Shown in pieces: positions 61,301 to 63,235 of a DNA stretch of 64,000 nt; position 1 is the stretch's first letter; each line of letters begins with the position of its first letter. A model generated the notes under the pieces. That model worked only from the letters and a program-made list of their open reading frames with translations, made no database searches and was not told the DNA's origin. Source of the DNA: Leptasterias polaris. Taxonomy: Eukaryota > Echinodermata > Asteroidea > Forcipulatida > Asteriidae. A program made the position numbers and the translations under genes. The stretch is from assembly GCA_037783415.1 (NCBI GenBank), contig JAZGTN010000035.1, positions 1,178,001 to 1,242,000 on the forward strand, read 5' to 3'.

Positions 61301-63235
61301 GTGTCACAGCCGGCTCCCAAACCCACACCCTGCTGATCAGAAACACCAGAGCTTGAGTCTGGTGTTCTTATCCACTCGGCAACGACACGCCACAGATCTT
61401 GCCTATTGCTGCATTATCTAGCTTTCATTGTCTTGCATATGTTTTTCTTGTCAACACGTATTACATTAGCCTCTGTCATGTTTGTATATATCGAGTCTGT
61501 CACCTTGTACTATGTTTTTGTCTTGTTCAGTTTTTATTTTTGGGTTATCTGTCACCAGGTGAAGGAAAAAAGGGCCCAGCTTCACCTTAAACCTAATTGT
61601 TGTCCAACTGGTTATTCCATATTATATAATGCGCTCTTCATTTTCATAATCTACATCCTCGATGGTTTGCCACACTGCAGCCTACAACATGTTTATATGT
61701 CAATACATCACATCATACAAACAGGATAGAGGGCAATGAGTTTTACCGCAAACCAAAAATATAAGTCACCAACCAAAAACACACTGCGGAGTACATCAAC
61801 AGTGGCAGGGTTCCTGCTGGGTTTTTAAAACTAATCTCAAATTACCTTTTGACATAATATAGGATTCCTCGACTAAACTTATCAGATAAAGTAAAGATCC
61901 AATAAGAGTTAAATATTTCTTCGATTCATACTACAACATTGGTAACATTCAAAGTTTAAGACGATAAAATAAGTACGTTTAATTAGGAGCACTACTTTTT
62001 AATTGTGAAAACAAAACAAAAACAGGAGATATTCACAACACACAAAATGGCACCTCTTCAACTATCAATTGCACTAAAAAAAAATAAAACACTGAATTTT
62101 ATAAAAGAAAATTGATTAGTTTTGAAGACGCACCATTGTATCCTGGTACACACTCGCAGGTGTAAGACATAATGCCGTCGACACAGGTTGCATTGTTCAG
62201 ACAGGGGCCTGAGGCACACTGGTCCCCATCATCTTGGCAGTTGGTCCCAAACCATCCTTCTAGACAGATACACCTGTACTGACCGATGCCATTCACACAA
62301 GCACCTACAAGAAAATTAATGAAAACTAAGTTTTACAGGGCATATTGATTTGGATGTATGGTTGGACAAACCCACTGTACTAACGTAGGGCATCAACATC
62401 GTTGTTCATACATTCAACTTTTGTGTGAGGCTAGCAGCCAACTTGGCACAGTCCCCTACATATTGCATATATCACAGCACTTTAAACTATGGTGCTCAGA
62501 TATAGCCTCTGGGTTTATGACTCGCTAGCCCTCACACTGTGCACCGTGGAACAAACTTCCCGCTGCACAGACTCTCTAAATTAAAACCTCACATCCTGTT
62601 TTTTGATAATTATTCATACATTTTATCAATTTCTGAATACAAAGTCTCTTGTGTCAAATACTTATGAATAATGATGAGAAAAAAAGCAGAGCTGAATTTG
62701 GAGCAATAGTTAACTTTTATACGGCTGGAAGTAAAACTGACTCCAAAGATTTTGGATTTTGTCAAAAATCTTGTATCAATTTGAAGAGGATAGAGACTTT
62801 GAAGTTATCCCCCATTTTCACAAGGTCTCTATCTATTGGAAAATGCGTGGATCGCAACACTGAATTTGACCTTGGAGCCCCTGTTTAAAATTTGGTCAGC
62901 CTTATGGCAAACAGGGAACTTAACTGGTGCTTTCACTGTAGCTACAAACAGAGAAAACCTAAGCTCAGGAGTTCCTGATGCAATCAATGAGGCGATCTAC
63001 TCACCCCCGTTGACGCAAGGCCCACTTGAGCACTCATCTACCAAGTCTGTGTCACATCGTAACCCAGCCAGCCCCAGCGGACAGATGCATCGATAGGCCT
63101 TGACTAGCTCCTGGCATGTCCCGCCATTAATGCACGGATTACTTGCGCACTGATCACCATCGATCTGGCAATTAGCTCCGCTGAAGCCTGCTTGACAGTT
63201 GCAAGAATAGCCATTGATGCCGTCAATGCATACAC
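10595..63235 (-). CDS. EYS: giant secreted EGF / laminin-G protein, eyes shut (EYS)-like; 43 exons joined, 5' end outside window
   Basis: I assembled 43 exons on the minus strand. Every junction has GT-AG sites and compatible phases (27 of 42 introns are phase 1), giving 17,897 nt and 5,964 codons to a TAA stop. Order: a very long run of EGF modules (about 120), then LamG1, 2 EGF, LamG2, 2 EGF, LamG3, 1 EGF, LamG4, 2 EGF, LamG5 and the end. No transmembrane segment follows, so a secreted matrix protein is expected. Five LamG domains interleaved with EGF modules and ending at the fifth LamG is the plan of EYS/spacemaker, a photoreceptor extracellular-matrix protein. Crumbs, agrin and perlecan have three LamG domains, and Notch has none. 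The EGF count is several times that of vertebrate EYS. The assignment rests on architecture, not alignment. The signal peptide and first exons are upstream of the window. Confidence 0.72.
10765..11244. other. intron 42 with inverted-repeat element fragments
   Basis: Between 10890 and 11175 are pieces of the dispersed 'aatttcat…ctgctta' families: a slow-evolving gctaagca/tgcttagc segment, then gggcccaatttcatggca at 11077 followed by a half-element like that at 14996. Confidence 0.5.
11245..11363 (-). CDS. exon 42: LamG5 middle
   Basis: Reads [17 protein letters not shown] through [11 protein letters not shown]. The R-x-G-R-x-V/A-x-x-x-V strand and the closing LYLGG are typical of LamG beta-strands. 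Phases 2 in and 1 out. Confidence 0.85.
11566..11742. mobile_element. 177-bp MITE-like element with 15-bp perfect terminal inverted repeats
   Basis: Ends are tatagaccttatgca (11566-11580) and tgcataaggtctata (11728-11742). The interior has tgacgtcac and gccgccatctta. A related, inverted and more degraded copy sits at about 45228-45395. It occupies most of the informative part of intron 41 (11364-11926). Confidence 0.6.
11927..12151 (-). CDS. exon 41: LamG5 first half
   Basis: Reads [19 protein letters not shown], then [17 protein letters not shown] and VEFRYELG, the classic LamG core: aromatic strand, S-x-x-G/N-LL-W, FIALG, RYELG. Donor aaggtgagt; acceptor tttttag. Confidence 0.88.
12152..13417. 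other. intron 40, first part: simple and SINE-tail DNA
   Basis: AT-rich. Contains short SINE-tail-like pieces (for example gtgctatgtaaataaa near 12450 and tttatatagctccttatgc near 13150). A LamG exon is not missing here, because flanking exons join in phase. Confidence 0.45.
13418..13670. mobile_element. 253-bp MITE-like element with 23-bp perfect terminal inverted repeats
   Basis: The left end begins gggcccaatttcatggct (13418-13440) and the right end (13648-13670) is its exact reverse complement over 23 bp. Half-copies occur at 11077, 14996 and 40505. No obvious target-site duplication. It lies inside intron 40. Confidence 0.65.
13671..13841. repeat. tRNA-derived fragment next to the MITE
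   Basis: ctttaccactagactacc plus ctagaggcagttcaaatcc is shared with 24015-24080. This is a small dispersed tRNA-like unit; the minus strand would carry the A- and B-box order. Confidence 0.4.
13842..13911 (-). CDS. exon 40: start of LamG5
   Basis: A 70-nt exon reading [20 protein letters not shown]. The G-x-SYLEF segment is the first strand of a LamG domain, right after the EGF that ends CSD. Phases 1 in and 2 out. Confidence 0.82.
13912..14236. other. intron 39 with tRNA-like fragment
   Basis: Contains gggattcgaaccggggtc (14047-14064), the B-box segment of a minus-oriented tRNA-like unit related to those at 18400 and 24905. Otherwise nothing recognised. Confidence 0.4.
14237..14377 (-). 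CDS. exon 39: EGF between LamG4 and LamG5
   Basis: Encodes the end of one EGF (DFC) and then [17 protein letters not shown] through FTGLTC, a non-calcium EGF with an enlarged first loop. Symmetrical phase 1 exon. Confidence 0.85.
14378..14689. other. intron 38 with tRNA-like SINE fragment
   Basis: Around 14538-14605 the minus strand has a tRNA-like order of boxes (gcctagtagttaaggc then gggtttgatctcc). Nothing else identified. Confidence 0.4.
14690..14890 (-). CDS. exon 38: end of LamG4 plus EGF
   Basis: [13 protein letters not shown] closes LamG4. It is followed by an EGF with [13 protein letters not shown] and [11 protein letters not shown] that finishes in exon 39. Confidence 0.87.
14891..15080. 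repeat. half-copy of the gggcccaatttcat element family in intron 37
   Basis: gggctcaatttcatggccct (14996) and the following approximately 85 bp resemble the piece at 11077-11175, including cgccctgtaaag and ggccgtaagc. Confidence 0.45.
15081..15475. mobile_element. 395-bp MITE-like element with imperfect terminal inverted repeats
   Basis: Left end agggaccatggattaatta matches the complement of the right end (15450-15475) with a few mismatches, both followed by an acgcgt word. It directly abuts the half-element at 14996-15080, so it may have inserted into it. Confidence 0.5.
15532..15756 (-). CDS. exon 37: LamG4 middle
   Basis: Reads [20 protein letters not shown] to [10 protein letters not shown]. 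The W-H-E-I-x-x-x-R strand and Y-I-G-G turn are LamG hallmarks. Phase 1 at both ends. Confidence 0.87.
15757..16578. other. intron 36 with SINE tail and inverted-repeat element
   Basis: A SINE-like segment lies at about 16255-16350 (tatatagcgctcatatctg, then ctgaaaggtatgtggagct, shared with 60960-61035). After it, 16350-16543 ends agcagctttatgaaattgg, an end of the 'aatttcat' element group. Confidence 0.45.
16579..16785 (-). CDS. exon 36: LamG4 first half
   Basis: Reads [18 protein letters not shown], then [16 protein letters not shown] and [20 protein letters not shown], matching LamG strands A-F. Confidence 0.87.
16786..17568. other. intron 35, mostly unique
   Basis: 16880-17225 has several repeats of gttgactatt/ggtcgaccat with an inverted ccttggagcaagttt / aacttgctccatg pair (16876-17228), which suggests a 350-bp inverted-repeat element. 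17279-17340 is a truncated copy of the SINE at 61081. Confidence 0.4.
17569..17755 (-). CDS. exon 35: end of LamG3 plus EGF
   Basis: The tail of LamG3 ([12 protein letters not shown]…) is followed by the [15 protein letters not shown] … [12 protein letters not shown]. Enters in phase 0 and leaves in phase 1. Confidence 0.85.
17923..18170 (-). CDS. exon 34: LamG3 second half
   Basis: Reads [20 protein letters not shown], then LLVGGAPD and [13 protein letters not shown]. The Q-W-H-x-x-x-x-x-R-N-G strand and F-x-G-C-M-x-D-L closing motif are diagnostic for LamG. The acceptor (aatacaaag) is weak, but the phase and protein continuity support it. Confidence 0.83.
18171..19262. other. intron 33 with a SINE-like unit
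   Basis: A tRNA-like unit with B box ggttcgaatccc (18401-18412) runs to the tail ttctttgttcaaccccaaa at 18517-18540. 18600-19260 has no named repeat; the word gtccaca and its complement recur several times between 19045 and 19115. Confidence 0.45.
19263..19472 (-). CDS. exon 33: LamG3 first half
   Basis: Reads [18 protein letters not shown], then [19 protein letters not shown] and MVQMRYNLG. The D-G-L-L-I-Y and R-Y-N-L-G motifs mark LamG. Confidence 0.88.
19473..19996. other. intron 32, nothing recognised
   Basis: AT-rich and apparently unique. Confidence 0.45.
19997..20264 (-). CDS. exon 32: end of LamG2 plus two EGF modules
   Basis: [10 protein letters not shown] closes LamG2. Two EGF modules follow: [18 protein letters not shown] and [18 protein letters not shown]. 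The start at 20264 is set by the frame; an AG two bases earlier would break it. Confidence 0.82.
20377..20574. repeat. 33-bp tandem repeat, six identical copies
   Basis: The unit is ttttatacccagatgaatca followed by aagggtatacaaa, repeated six times without a visible difference. Each unit holds a short inverted pair tataccc…gggtata. The unit length is a multiple of three, so both strands are open (11-residue repeats), but it lies inside intron 31 and I do not regard it as coding. Confidence 0.9.
20828..20996 (-). CDS. exon 31: LamG2 last third
   Basis: Reads VFVGGMDD, then [20 protein letters not shown]. The in-frame donor is TTG|gtattc at 20828; the better-looking CAG|gttggt five bases upstream would break the frame. 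Confidence 0.78.
21036..21212. mobile_element. MITE-like 'aatttcat…ctgctta' element
   Basis: A 177-bp unit whose ends (ggggtctaatttcataaagc and its near complement ending gaagttgggccc) are inverted. The interior has an inverted gtcatatatggcacat / ggtattctggctgg core shared with 42244, 48194 and 51284. In intron 30. Confidence 0.6.
21248..21413. mobile_element. second MITE-like 'aatttcat' element in the same intron
   Basis: Same family as the neighbour at 21036, more degraded: caatttcatatagtgattt at the left, agcagctctatgaaattgac at the right. Confidence 0.55.
21656..21764 (-). CDS. exon 30: LamG2 middle
   Basis: Reads [20 protein letters not shown] then [15 protein letters not shown]; the S-W-x-x-x-x-x-x-R-N-G strand is typical of LamG. 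Phases 1 in, 2 out. Confidence 0.85.
21838..22090 (-). repeat. SINE-like element (same family as 61081)
   Basis: Shares tttacaaggtgctgtggtgca, ttctttgacgtgcatcaca and ctgctgatcagaaacacca with 61081-61390. The minus strand begins with a tRNA-Leu-like box order. Confidence 0.6.
22178..22312. repeat. inverted-repeat unit 'gcctaaatgacaac'
   Basis: agcctaaatgacaacgcaac (22191) is nearly complementary to gttgtgttgtcatttagcct (22289-22308). A related segment is at 63590-63665 and shorter pieces are at 29722 and 31945. Confidence 0.5.
22359..22574 (-). CDS. exon 29: LamG2 first half
   Basis: Reads [20 protein letters not shown], then [19 protein letters not shown] and VEFKYNLG. Strong LamG signature. 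Acceptor tttctttcag. Confidence 0.88.
22733..22832. repeat. short degenerate tandem repeat 'gagcagttattt'
   Basis: Four or five roughly 24-bp units of (a/g)agcagttattttta in intron 28. Confidence 0.5.
23058..23365. mobile_element. 308-bp MITE-like element, copy A
   Basis: Ends aatagacctttctattg and caatggaaaggtctatt are inverted with one mismatch. A second copy (43462-43740) is about 90% alike over most of its length, including cattcggccgtcca and gcgcactttgtttatcaaca. Confidence 0.7.
23718..23886 (-). CDS. exon 28: two EGF modules between LamG1 and LamG2
   Basis: [18 protein letters not shown] completes the first [21 protein letters not shown] starts the second, ending [12 protein letters not shown]. 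Phases 0 in, 1 out. Confidence 0.86.
23887..25131. other. intron 27 with several dispersed repeats
   Basis: Holds a tRNA-like unit (about 23957-24100, shared with 13671), a CA-rich run (24240-24290), an inverted cttgtggggtcc…ggaccccacaag cluster (24356-24431), and a second tRNA-like SINE piece (about 24830-25060) with a B-box-like gagattcaaaacgggg. Confidence 0.45.
25132..25314 (-). CDS. exon 27: end of LamG1 and start of the following EGF
   Basis: Reads [17 protein letters not shown], the closing LamG motif, then [17 protein letters not shown], the first half of an EGF. Phase 0 at both ends. Confidence 0.86.
25315..25805. other. intron 26, upstream part, nothing recognised
   Basis: Apparently unique AT-rich DNA. 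Confidence 0.4.
25806..25911 (+). repeat. G-rich purine tract at the exon 26 donor
   Basis: Runs of three or more G recur, including a ten-G run at 25819-25828 and at least four tandem gcaggag units near 25860-25900. The tract ends 12 bp from the exon 26 splice donor (minus strand). Sense RNA would be C-rich; the template strand could form a G-quadruplex. Confidence 0.6.
25924..26168 (-). CDS. exon 26: LamG1 middle
   Basis: Reads [20 protein letters not shown], then [20 protein letters not shown] and VFIGGIPL. LamG strands, though the usual W before H is replaced by F. Confidence 0.83.
26169..26881. other. intron 25, first part with (GAATT)n
   Basis: A pure (GAATT)n run lies at 26559-26588. 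The rest looks unique and AT-rich. Confidence 0.45.
26882..27005. repeat. foldback element with perfect 15-bp core stem
   Basis: gacaaactagttccc (26922-26936) and gggaactagtttgtc (26950-26964) are perfect complements around the 13-nt centre gaggcaaagccga. Outer arms continue imperfectly to ggtgga at 26882 and tccacc at 27000-27005. Confidence 0.75.
27006..27762. other. intron 25, second part
   Basis: 27040-27100 is SINE-tail-like (ctatatagcgttcttactc…caacgctttaca). Otherwise nothing recognised. Confidence 0.4.
27763..27909 (-). CDS. exon 25: start of LamG1
   Basis: Reads [20 protein letters not shown], then [19 protein letters not shown]. The N-P-D-G-x-x-L-Y turn marks LamG. First LamG of the protein. 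Confidence 0.85.
28076..28244 (-). CDS. exon 24: last EGF modules before LamG1
   Basis: [17 protein letters not shown] finishes one [19 protein letters not shown] starts the next, ending [12 protein letters not shown]. Phases 0 in, 1 out. Confidence 0.86.
28332..28396. repeat. (GACA)n microsatellite with cagcccgc repeats
   Basis: Three cagcccgc-like words lead into about eleven gaca units (28353-28396) in intron 23. Confidence 0.9.
28438..28598 (-). CDS. exon 23: EGF modules
   Basis: [18 protein letters not shown] to [12 protein letters not shown], then [15 protein letters not shown]. The first joins to DYCSS from exon 22. Phases 1 in, 0 out. Confidence 0.85.
28599..29398. other. intron 22
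   Basis: 28665-28760 resembles 23606-23700 (gagaac…tcttgctat…attc.actgcc, then gaattcgggagact), a shared dispersed repeat. The rest is not recognised. Confidence 0.4.
29399..29652 (-). CDS. exon 22: EGF modules, one apparently truncated
   Basis: [12 protein letters not shown] ends one [21 protein letters not shown] to [12 protein letters not shown] is a full one. [21 protein letters not shown] is followed directly by DYCSSNPC in exon 23, so this module lacks its last cysteine loop. Confidence 0.83.
29653..30449. other. intron 21, nothing clear
   Basis: Only a short piece (gcagagtttttctgaaagac at 29728) belongs to the repeat at 22178 and 63600. Confidence 0.4.
30450..30546 (-). CDS. exon 21: calcium-type EGF
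   Basis: FVGTRC, then [15 protein letters not shown] and CIDQVNGYR, the calcium-binding EGF consensus (DxDEC … D/N … F/Y). Phases 1 in, 2 out. Confidence 0.86.
30547..31481. repeat. intron 20 with SINE-like element and (TTA)n
   Basis: 31094-31345 carries ttctctccacccaggggtaa (as at 44853) and the tail gataaagcgcgatataaatc, followed by (TTA)n at about 31333-31371. This is the usual order of a SINE body and its microsatellite tail. 30547-31090 holds nothing I recognise. Confidence 0.55.
31482..31720 (-). CDS. exon 20: two and a half EGF modules
   Basis: [28 protein letters not shown] to [12 protein letters not shown], and [18 protein letters not shown] to CFCVPG. Phases 2 in, 1 out. Confidence 0.86.
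32007..32131 (-). CDS. exon 19: EGF halves
   Basis: [14 protein letters not shown] ends one [21 protein letters not shown] starts the next. Decayed copies of this exon follow on the plus-strand side (32180-32520). Phases 0 in, 2 out. Confidence 0.85.
32180..32520 (-). pseudogene. three decayed tandem copies of exon 19 within intron 18
   Basis: The word gggttgggttcac at 32058 (exon 19) recurs as gggttgggttcata at 32201, gggttgggttcac at 32332 and a weaker cggtgtcggcttac at 32465. Spacing is about 143, 131 and 133 bp. Flanking bases (tccctgggtgac…ctgtcca…caatcacagtaaac, then tcatcaatca) recur too. Acceptors and codons are damaged: the AG of the first copy has become ATG. Confidence 0.75.
32726..32844 (-). 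CDS. exon 18: EGF halves
   Basis: [14 protein letters not shown] completes an [22 protein letters not shown] begins the next. Donor gtaagt; phase 0 out. Confidence 0.85.
32845..33586. other. intron 17
   Basis: Contains an inverted pair cttccaacatgtgaatggac…gcatgtccatttac, with cacactgaaaattaattt around 33030 and aattcaaattttaataatt around 33165, so perhaps a degraded foldback. A tRNA-like gggttcgaacccac occurs at 33537. Confidence 0.4.
33587..33780 (-). CDS. exon 17: EGF modules
   Basis: [20 protein letters not shown] to [12 protein letters not shown], then [16 protein letters not shown]. Phases 2 in, 1 out. Confidence 0.86.
33781..34623. other. intron 16 with inverted-repeat element
   Basis: About 34184-34342 is bounded by aataaaagagtagcg and cgccactcttttatt and contains inverted tttgccaggt/acctggcggt words: a MITE-like unit of about 160 bp. 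Nothing else recognised. Confidence 0.45.
34624..35908 (-). CDS. exon 16: eleven EGF modules in one exon
   Basis: 1,285 nt without an intron. After [11 protein letters not shown], which closes the last EGF of exon 15, eleven modules follow, each of the PCSSNPC…GQC…CxCxxGFTGxNC type with 37-41 residue spacing. They lack the DIDEC calcium motif. Linkers are short and hydrophobic or Pro-rich (IILP, VVTQP, IPPQQP). The repeats are divergent, unlike those of exon 15. Confidence 0.9.
35909..37479. other. intron 15
   Basis: Three degenerate 47-bp tandem units of ctctgagctgactg…gtcttatt lie at 36070-36185, followed by a fragment with gcttctgctttgcaaa (36190-36310) related to the 'aatttcat' elements. 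Joined exons keep frame, so no exon is missing. Confidence 0.45.
37480..40249 (-). CDS. exon 15: 23 EGF modules including 12 near-identical 41-residue repeats
   Basis: 2,770 nt, phase 0 in and 1 out. It starts [17 protein letters not shown]. The first ten modules are diverse ([22 protein letters not shown] and so on). Then come twelve 41-residue units of the form [41 protein letters not shown] that differ mainly at VNN/MNA and Q/P/L before NC. A last module ([17 protein letters not shown]) crosses to exon 16. The EGF modules are non-calcium type with Pro-rich linkers. Confidence 0.92.
37577..39070 (-). repeat. coding 123-bp tandem array, 12 units
   Basis: The word ggattggaat recurs every 123 bp from 37671 to 39024 (11 exact steps). 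Units differ by a few bases. The variant order includes the block 'MNA-L, VNN-P' twice (protein units 5-6 and 8-9 of the array), which suggests block duplication by unequal crossing-over. Confidence 0.92.
40505..40600. repeat. half-copy of the 13418 MITE-like element
   Basis: cccaatttcatggctctgct followed by cgatcaccattctccgctta matches the left half of 13418-13670. In intron 14. Confidence 0.55.
40666..41589. repeat. intronic minisatellite with higher-order 59/45-bp structure
   Basis: About 20 units of aggaagaaggagtatgag…tcgcctaaagtcacctatgg. After four divergent units of about 45 bp (40666-40860), a 59-bp form (L, with an extra gagggggtatgagt) and a 45-bp form (S) alternate as LLS LLS LS LLS LL. 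The array ends 32 bp from the exon 14 donor at 41620. Confidence 0.9.
41621..41694 (-). CDS. exon 14: EGF second half
   Basis: A 74-nt exon reading [19 protein letters not shown] then ETCNE. It completes the EGF begun at the end of exon 13. Phases 1 in, 0 out; donor gtatgt. Confidence 0.85.
41885..42063. mobile_element. 179-bp MITE-like element with 16-bp perfect terminal inverted repeats
   Basis: gccatctttacgggca (41885-41900) and tgcccgtaaagatggc (42048-42063) are exact complements. The interior is GC-richer and contains acgcgt-type words. Confidence 0.65.
42244..42438. mobile_element. MITE-like 'aatttcat…ctgctt' element
   Basis: Inverted ends gcccaatttcatcgagctgc and the complement ending aaaattgggccc. 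The interior includes gccatgtcacatgtaccatc and gactggtattctgctgg, the core shared with 48194 and 51284. Confidence 0.6.
42527..42715. mobile_element. pogo/Tigger-like MITE with TA ends
   Basis: tacagcggactctcgttac at the left and tgagagttgactgta at the right are inverted with mismatches and bounded by TA, as expected for Tc1/mariner-pogo type insertions. The interior has tctttataaa words on both sides. Confidence 0.5.
42716..43097. other. intron 13 remainder, nothing recognised
   Basis: AT-rich, no repeat or exon identified. Confidence 0.4.
43098..43388 (-). CDS. exon 13: EGF modules
   Basis: SFC ends an [21 protein letters not shown] to [12 protein letters not shown] follows, then an atypical [17 protein letters not shown] to [12 protein letters not shown], and [12 protein letters not shown], completed by exon 14. 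Phase 1 both ends. Confidence 0.87.
43462..43740. mobile_element. 279-bp MITE-like element, copy B (family of 23058)
   Basis: Ends aagacctttctattg and caatagaaaggtcta are inverted. The interior matches copy A, with small deletions. In intron 12. Confidence 0.7.
43741..44176. other. intron 12 remainder, nothing recognised
   Basis: Apparently unique DNA. Confidence 0.4.
44177..44464 (-). CDS. exon 12: EGF modules
   Basis: [19 protein letters not shown] closes a calcium-type [21 protein letters not shown] and [18 protein letters not shown] follow. Phase 1 both ends; acceptor catcag has a short pyrimidine tract. Confidence 0.86.
44591..44664 (-). pseudogene. decayed duplicate of the exon 12 acceptor region
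   Basis: agaccggcaaatgttcaacg, then agatgcagcggaatccactg, then gatcttgaaaaaaacctgatg parallel exon 12 (44404-44464) at an offset of 188 bp. The copy has lost cysteine codons, and neighbouring intron bases are duplicated as well. Confidence 0.75.
44745..44960 (+). repeat. tRNA-derived SINE
   Basis: gtggggctgtgaccgagcag is an A-box-like start and gggtttgaatcctgg a B box. The body has cacagcactttatcataata and ttctctccacccaggagta, shared with the element at 31094. Confidence 0.65.
45228..45395. repeat. degraded copy of the 11566 MITE-like family
   Basis: Shares tagggcgccctc, gaggtcaaaag, caagatggcggc and tgacgtca words with 11566-11742 in opposite orientation. Confidence 0.5.
45522..46020 (-). 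CDS. exon 11: five calcium-type EGF modules
   Basis: Starts [17 protein letters not shown] and continues with [24 protein letters not shown] and [12 protein letters not shown] (completed in exon 12). Regular 38-residue spacing. Phases 0 in, 1 out. Confidence 0.9.
46021..46583. other. intron 10, nothing recognised
   Basis: AT-rich, apparently unique. Confidence 0.4.
46584..46939 (-). CDS. exon 10: three EGF modules
   Basis: PQC closes an [31 protein letters not shown] and [14 protein letters not shown] follow. The last has L in place of the usual P before its second Cys. Phases 1 in, 0 out. Confidence 0.89.
46940..47339. other. intron 9 with element fragment
   Basis: 47089-47180 (aaatttcattcagctggtaagc … gcttagcaaaatttctgctta) is a half of the 'aatttcat' element family. 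Confidence 0.45.
47340..47510 (-). CDS. exon 9: EGF halves
   Basis: [19 protein letters not shown] closes one [22 protein letters not shown] opens the next, ending TSGFEG. 171 nt, phase 1 both ends, same length and layout as exon 2. Confidence 0.87.
47511..47916. other. intron 8, nothing recognised
   Basis: No repeat or exon identified. Confidence 0.4.
47917..48002 (-). CDS. exon 8: EGF junction piece
   Basis: [12 protein letters not shown] closes an EGF and [12 protein letters not shown] opens the next. 86 nt, phases 2 in, 1 out. Confidence 0.84.
48003..48847. mobile_element. intron 7 with two MITE-like 'aatttcat' elements
   Basis: 48194-48402 has ends cagtttcatagagctgctta and agcaactccatgaaattggg, with an accatgtcacaagcac…gactggtatcctgc core. 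A shorter copy lies at about 48590-48708. Confidence 0.55.
48848..48992 (-). CDS. exon 7: EGF halves
   Basis: [19 protein letters not shown] closes an [22 protein letters not shown] opens the next. Phases 1 in, 2 out. Confidence 0.86.
48993..49564. other. intron 6, SINE-tail and poly-A-rich
   Basis: 49165-49400 contains aattgtaataattgtaat and a gcgcaatacaaatttttaat SINE-like tail; 49533-49558 is A-rich. No exon. Confidence 0.4.
49565..49849 (-). CDS. exon 6: EGF modules
   Basis: [34 protein letters not shown] and [12 protein letters not shown]. The last is completed by exon 7. Phase 1 both ends. Confidence 0.88.
49924..50218. repeat. 'accatt' tandem repeats (114-bp duplication plus 20-bp units)
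   Basis: accattcacttgaatgaaaa (49946) and accattcaattgaatgaaaa (50060) start two copies of a 114-bp unit. accattgggtaccattcgtc is then repeated head to tail from 50141. Confidence 0.8.
50219..50792. other. intron 5 remainder with (ATCA)n-like runs
   Basis: aatcaatcaatcaa runs lie at about 50478-50502 and 50693-50730. They bracket a roughly 200-bp segment (50503-50692) that I cannot identify. Confidence 0.4.
50793..51020 (-). CDS. exon 5: two EGF modules
   Basis: [20 protein letters not shown] to [12 protein letters not shown], then [14 protein letters not shown] to CTCVIGFTG. Phase 1 both ends, 228 nt (exactly two modules long). Confidence 0.89.
51284..51477. mobile_element. MITE-like 'aatttcat' element, best-kept copy
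   Basis: Ends gggcccaattccacagagct and the complement ending tgaagttgggccc. The interior has ggataccagttatagttgg and attttggctggtaacct. Confidence 0.65.
51478..52255. other. intron 4, nothing recognised
   Basis: AT-rich, apparently unique. Confidence 0.4.
52256..52715. repeat. purine-rich tandem repeat block
   Basis: Imperfect units of gtcatggagaggacagaagg and tggccatgaagacaggggaa, plus gtcaagacaggcaagatgg and gttgccaggaagccgtgg, recur several times with a spacing near 90-100 bp. The plus strand is strongly A/G-biased. An ORF on this strand (52184-52537) follows the repeat and is not supported. Confidence 0.7.
52716..53302. other. intron 4 remainder, nothing recognised
   Basis: No exon or repeat identified. 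Confidence 0.4.
53303..54211 (-). CDS. exon 4: eight calcium-type EGF modules
   Basis: DTC closes the last EGF of exon 3. [14 protein letters not shown] and seven more modules follow, ending [17 protein letters not shown], whose last loop is in exon 5. 909 nt, phase 1 both ends, nearly all 38 residues per module. Confidence 0.92.
54212..55616. other. intron 3, nothing recognised
   Basis: 1.4 kb of AT-rich DNA with gatgatg-like words near 55200-55400. No repeat family or exon that I can support. Confidence 0.45.
55617..60857 (-). CDS. exon 3: giant 5,241-nt exon with 46 EGF modules
   Basis: Uninterrupted open frame bounded by acceptor gatctctag and donor gtgacc, phase 1 at both ends. It reads [17 protein letters not shown] first and ends [19 protein letters not shown] to CIQGYTG. 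I count 46 modules, almost all 38 residues (5,241/114 is close to 46). Most have the calcium-type D-x-[DN]-E-C start. 45 of 46 match C-x-S-x-P-C, the protein O-glucosylation consensus; the exception reads CQVQPC. About 18 match the O-fucose pattern C-x4-[ST]-C. Module sequences are well diverged from each other, unlike exon 15. Confidence 0.95.
60858..62133. repeat. intron 2 with SINE-like elements
   Basis: 60935-61060 carries tatatagcgctttataaca…ggtatgtggagctagg, also seen at 16265. 61081-61394 is a full SINE-like copy (aaggtgctgtggtgcaat … gctgatcagaaacaccaga), whose minus strand starts with a tRNA-Leu-like gttgccgagtggataaga. 61400-62133 holds nothing recognised. Confidence 0.55.
62134..62304 (-). 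CDS. exon 2: EGF halves
   Basis: [19 protein letters not shown] closes an [22 protein letters not shown] opens the next, ending CECVPGYNG. 171 nt, phase 1 both ends. Confidence 0.87.
62305..63004. other. intron 1 of the window, nothing recognised
   Basis: Apparently unique DNA without an exon; flanking exons join in frame. Confidence 0.4.
63005..63235 (-). CDS. exon 1 of the window (5'-most visible exon)
   Basis: [19 protein letters not shown] ends an EGF begun upstream of the window. [19 protein letters not shown] to [12 protein letters not shown] is complete, and [13 protein letters not shown] opens a third. It begins in phase 1 after ttattattacag, so at least one more exon lies beyond 64000. 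Confidence 0.87.

Noticed and set aside
10595..63235. Notch, crumbs or fibropellin identity for the giant gene
   Set aside because: No LNR repeats, ankyrin repeats or membrane span, and five rather than three LamG domains at the end. EGF similarity alone is uninformative.
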